NCBI GenBank assembly: GCA_016714125.1
Contig: JADJNX010000020.1
Coordinates: 240,172 to 304,171 of the forward strand
Direction: 5' to 3'
Origin: Ignavibacteriales bacterium
Lineage (GTDB): Bacteria > Bacteroidota > Ignavibacteria > Ignavibacteriales > Ignavibacteriaceae
Length of the DNA stretch: 64,000 nucleotides
The stretch's first letter is position 1. Each line of letters begins with the position of its first letter. Positions 61,173 through 64,000 of the stretch are shown here, piece after piece. Below the pieces are notes generated by a model that was given only the letters and a program-made list of their open reading frames with translations, was not told the origin of the DNA and ran no database searches. Position numbers and translations under genes: made by a program.

Positions 61173-61561
61173 ACAGGGCTAATTATATTTCTTAATAAGA
61201 TGGTTACCCAAGTTTCGACATAAATATGCAAGAATTCATCTTATAAGAGTGAAATTATCGAGACAATCAACCTGGTTGTATTAAGCTGAACACCCAGAAG
61301 TACCACAATGAGTTTGTGGCAAATGTTCTCGTTATAAACTTAAGTCAATCTGCAATTCATTCAGCGATCAAGCACAGAAAGTGAGAGGACAGTTGCGAAA
61401 GTTCAAGAAATGAGTTTTGCTCATCTTTGGTGAAACCAAATCCTTTTATGGAATTGAACCGTAAAATAAATGTACTGTTATAAAGAATGGACTATTGCTT
61501 TTGAAAGGGAATTACGATATATTCCGCATCAGATTTTATAAAGCATACTTTAAAAGAATTT
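61173..61561. other. Intergenic spacer between Fic gene and unknown cassette
   Basis: No supported gene; all frames are short. A GGTACC-AAATT-GGTACC palindrome lies at the Fic stop (61153-61170). Confidence 0.45.
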
Positions 61562-62936
61562 ATGGCAATTGTAAGACCAAGACTAAACGATTTTTTTATA
61601 ATCTCCCTTTTCTTCAAAAAAGATGTTGATTTTACGATCCCCTTCTTAGATGAAGACATCCCTTTATACTTAGACCCTTTTTGCTTTGGAAGAGCAACTC
61701 ACAACAAGACAATGGTTTACATAATTCAATTGTAAATTCTTTCAATCAACTTGGAGAATTATATGTAAAGGGCAAAGAACCGAAGCACGAAATATTCTGG
61801 TTGAATTGTCAGAGTGTAATGAAGTGGGTTTGGGAAGTTCAAAAACAAGGCAAGGGAAGAAAATTGGATCAAAAACTGCAGATCAAATTCTTGCGTTATT
61901 CAAGGATATTCCTGCCATAAACAAACAGGGATTTCAACATTTTGAAGAAATCCAGCTATTGGTCAATAGTATTTCCAAAGATAAATTAGCGATATTTCTT
62001 GCAGTCTTGTCAAATCTTTCCTTATTGATTTTACGATTGATCAGTGTAGAAGACTCAATATACCAACTTCAAAATGTAACATTCTCTGGTATAATTATAA
62101 AAATGGAGTTTTGTGGAGGAAGAAACTTATCTTCCTGAGAATCCAAATACAAAAATGCCAATGTTATTTGCACCAAAAAGATGGTTAAGATATGTTCCGT
62201 GGATAACATATGAAGATTATTTCCAAAACCATTACATTAGTAGACATATAGAAGAGAATGATGGTAATTTGAATCGGGTTCAAATCTTAAACTTTAATCG
62301 CCATAACTATGATTTAATTCAAACCTACATATCTTCAAAAGAAACTAACTCAAACAGTCGCAAATGACCCTCTTTTCATACAAATACCAGTTCTATCAGC
62401 TCGGAGAAAAGTAGATACCATTTTAAAATTACCTACAGGAAAAACAGATAACGCAGACGAAAAATATGAAGATTTAATGGTTCAAACTTTAGCTTCAATG
62501 TTATACCCACATGTTGACTTCGCTCAAAGACAATGCAAGAGACAGATCAGGGCTCAAATAAGAGATTTAATATTTTATAACAACCGTTCTGTGGATTTTT
62601 AACTGACATTTATGAAGCCTATGATTCAGAGACAACTGGTCATTGAACTTAAAAATGTAAAGCAGATTGAAAAGAGCACATTAATCAACTTAATAGATAC
62701 TTAACTGAACAATTTGGCAGGTTTGGGATCATTTTCAAGAAACAAACCTCCCAAAAGTATCTTTCAAAACACAATAGACTTATGGGCTGGTCAAAGAAGA
62801 TGTATAATTATTCTGGATGATTCTGACTTAGAGATGATGGTGAGGGTTTACAATAGCAAACAAAGGCATCCATATGAAGTTATTAAAAAAGTATATTGAA
62901 TTCACAAGAATTTGCCCTGCTGGGAAGATAATATGA
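61562..62936 (+). CDS. Uncharacterised protein with restriction-endonuclease-like C-terminal core (frameshifted)
   Basis: ATG at 61562. Read over several frames it is about 455 residues: RPRLNDFFIISLFF, DFTIPFLDEDIPLYLDPF near the start, then GSKTADQILALF, a TYLPENPNTKMPML region and LRYVPWITYEDYFQNHY. A C-terminal core reads IRDLIFYNN...QLVIELKNVK, matching a D...ExK PD-(D/E)xK nuclease pattern, followed by a QFGRFGIIFSRN and DLWAGQRRCIIILDD segment. At least six frame breaks. I do not recognise a named family; nuclease activity is an inference from the ExK motif. Its stop overlaps the next gene. Confidence 0.55.
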
Positions 62937-63307
62937 CAAAACAAGATTTAGAAATTTTATAAAATTAAATGCGCAACGAAGGGTTGCAGACAGAAATTTA
63001 GTGCTTTATCTAAAAAATCTCCGAATGACGCCCTTAACATATTTAAGCATGGCATTGTTAATCTCAAAAACTGTTAACGGCTAATAAGCTTTTAGGTACC
63101 AAATATAAACCATTCAACGACTTTGATAAATTTGATGAAAATTTTCTTCCATCAAATAGTGATACAGCCATGGTATTGTCCCAGTATATCATTTGCTTAG
63201 AAAATTTTAGATCGGATAATATAAAAACAGACAACGCCATTTTTGAAAATTGGTTCTGGGTTTTGGATGGTAAATTATCTGAATTCAGAACTATCCCACC
63301 GAAGTAA
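62933..63307 (+). CDS. Hypothetical protein, second gene of the cassette (frameshifted)
   Basis: ATG at 62933 overlaps the previous stop (ATGA), suggesting coupling. About 125 residues, starting MTKQDLEI and ending LSEFRTIPPK, with the middle (KYKPFNDFDKFDENFLPSN) in a shifted frame. No recognised motif. Supported mainly by coupling and by the long frame from about 63010 to 63307. Confidence 0.45.
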
Positions 63308-63325
63308 TATAGAAAGGACAGAATA

Positions 63326-63658
63326 TTGAAGACAAAAATTAGAACCCAGAACAGTCCTACAAAATCCCAAGTCGAACAGTTCGAAATTCTTTTCCCGCTC
63401 CTTAACTCAGTTTACGATGAAATCAAAGAAATGTCAAAGAAGCAACCGGATGGAAAGCTGAATGAGAAGAAAGTGAACATGATCAATAAAATTCTTTAAT
63501 GTGAAAACATTGCTTGCCTTAAAAGATCCATTAATTGAATATCTTGACATACTCAGGATGCTTCTATTCCCTCTTACAGTGATGTGGCACTAATTTTAAC
63601 ACAACACAAAACTGCCTTATTTCAATTCAGAAAGGCACGTCGGGTGGAATGGTTTTGA
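63326..63658 (+). CDS. Hypothetical small protein, third gene of the cassette (frameshifted)
   Basis: TTG start at 63326 behind AGAAAGGA. Open as TKSQVEQFEILFPLLNSVYDEIKEM and further to about 63495, then frame shifts into DPLIEYLDIL and SYSDVALILTQHKTALFQF. About 110 residues, helical and acidic. No recognised family. Spacing of 19 bases from the previous gene fits an operon. Confidence 0.4.
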
Positions 63659-63740
63659 GACTGATTGGAGGTAACGATTGACTGATTGGAACCTCAATCT
63701 GTGGTAACGTAATCAATTGAACTAATGATGGAATGTCCAA

Positions 63741-64000
63741 ATGAAAAATAATCAAGCTATAATACTCATACCCGATGGCACTACACCCGAACAAATTGAA
63801 TCATCAATTGCAGCTTATAATAAACCATTAGCAGATTTATTGATACATATTGGTCTTCCAACTGAGAACATTCTTTCCCCAATTGAGGAGAGAAGAAAGG
63901 TCATATTTGCCATTGAAAGTACACTAGAAATTCTTCCAAAAAATGATCGACCAAATGCTACATATTTATCAAAGTTCATGATAGCTGTTGCTGTTGGTTT
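63741..64000 (+). CDS. Hypothetical protein, fourth gene of the cassette, truncated by window end
   Basis: ATG at 63741 opens an uninterrupted frame to the last base: MKNNQAIILIPDGTTPEQIE, then ADLLIHIGLPTENILSPIEER and ending ATYLSKFMIAVAVGL, 86 residues so far. No motif is visible in this part. The rest lies outside the window, so the size and role of the protein cannot be judged. Confidence 0.6.
   Translation, partial: MKNNQAIILIPDGTTPEQIESSIAAYNKPLADLLIHIGLPTENILSPIEERRKVIFAIESTLEILPKNDRPNATYLSKFMIAVAVG

Overview
The window looks like a chromosomal segment from an Ignavibacteria/Chlorobi-group (Bacteroidota-related) bacterium. The clearest markers are a type-IX-secretion C-terminal sorting domain of the 'LEQNYPNPFNPST' type on a secreted protein (9741-11710), a CarboxypepD_reg-type TonB receptor, 2-oxoacid:ferredoxin oxidoreductase genes and other anaerobic iron-sulfur proteins, and TAnnTTTG-like promoter elements. 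Many genes are broken by single-base indels, mostly in homopolymer runs, and a few by in-frame stops. Since these hit essential genes (carB, tyrS), I read most of them as errors in a draft sequence and annotate the full gene extents.

Layout. 1-6.3 kb: an EnvC-like amidase activator, a ferredoxin plus geranylgeranyl-reductase-type flavoprotein pair, a VapBC toxin-antitoxin module among dispersed ACGGATT-type repeats, and a TonB receptor. 6.5-18.8 kb: a four-subunit 2-oxoacid:ferredoxin oxidoreductase operon behind a candidate sigma-54 promoter, a T9SS cargo protein, a DUF3078 protein, carA-carB and a thioredoxin-like secreted protein. 18.9-20.3 kb: an IS200-like Y1/HUH transposase flanked upstream by 13 regularly spaced palindromic units and downstream by 3 inverted ones. 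20.4-26.9 kb: thrS without a TGS domain, small secreted proteins, an inositol-monophosphatase-family gene, an Fe-S protein, yraN and tyrS. 27-31.4 kb: a FIST sensor gene followed by two histidine kinase/receiver genes. 31.4-38.1 kb: maeB, a DUF1569 protein, a C69 peptidase, a formylglycine-generating-enzyme-like gene sitting between two copies of a 237-bp direct duplication, and an alpha/beta hydrolase.

38.1-46.6 kb (minus strand): a Wsp-like chemosensory operon in the order cheR-TPR, cheW-cheW, mcp, cheA-REC, cheB, REC-histidine kinase, hydrolase. The diguanylate cyclase output of classical Wsp systems is replaced by a receiver-histidine kinase. A tRNA-Ser(UGA) lies just upstream.

47.2-58.4 kb (plus strand): a metal-efflux locus. 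It holds a membrane histidine kinase, an NtrC-type sigma-54 activator, a candidate sigma-54 promoter, a small membrane protein, CusA/TolC/CusB-type RND efflux genes and several Met/His-rich or Cys-motif periplasmic proteins, consistent with copper/silver handling. 58.5-64 kb: a methyltransferase, then an accessory region with five 24-bp tandem repeats, an autoinhibited Fic protein and a four-gene cassette of unrecognised proteins whose first member carries a restriction-endonuclease-like core. The cassette runs off the window and is the best candidate for an undescribed defence-like system, alongside the palindrome/transposase array.
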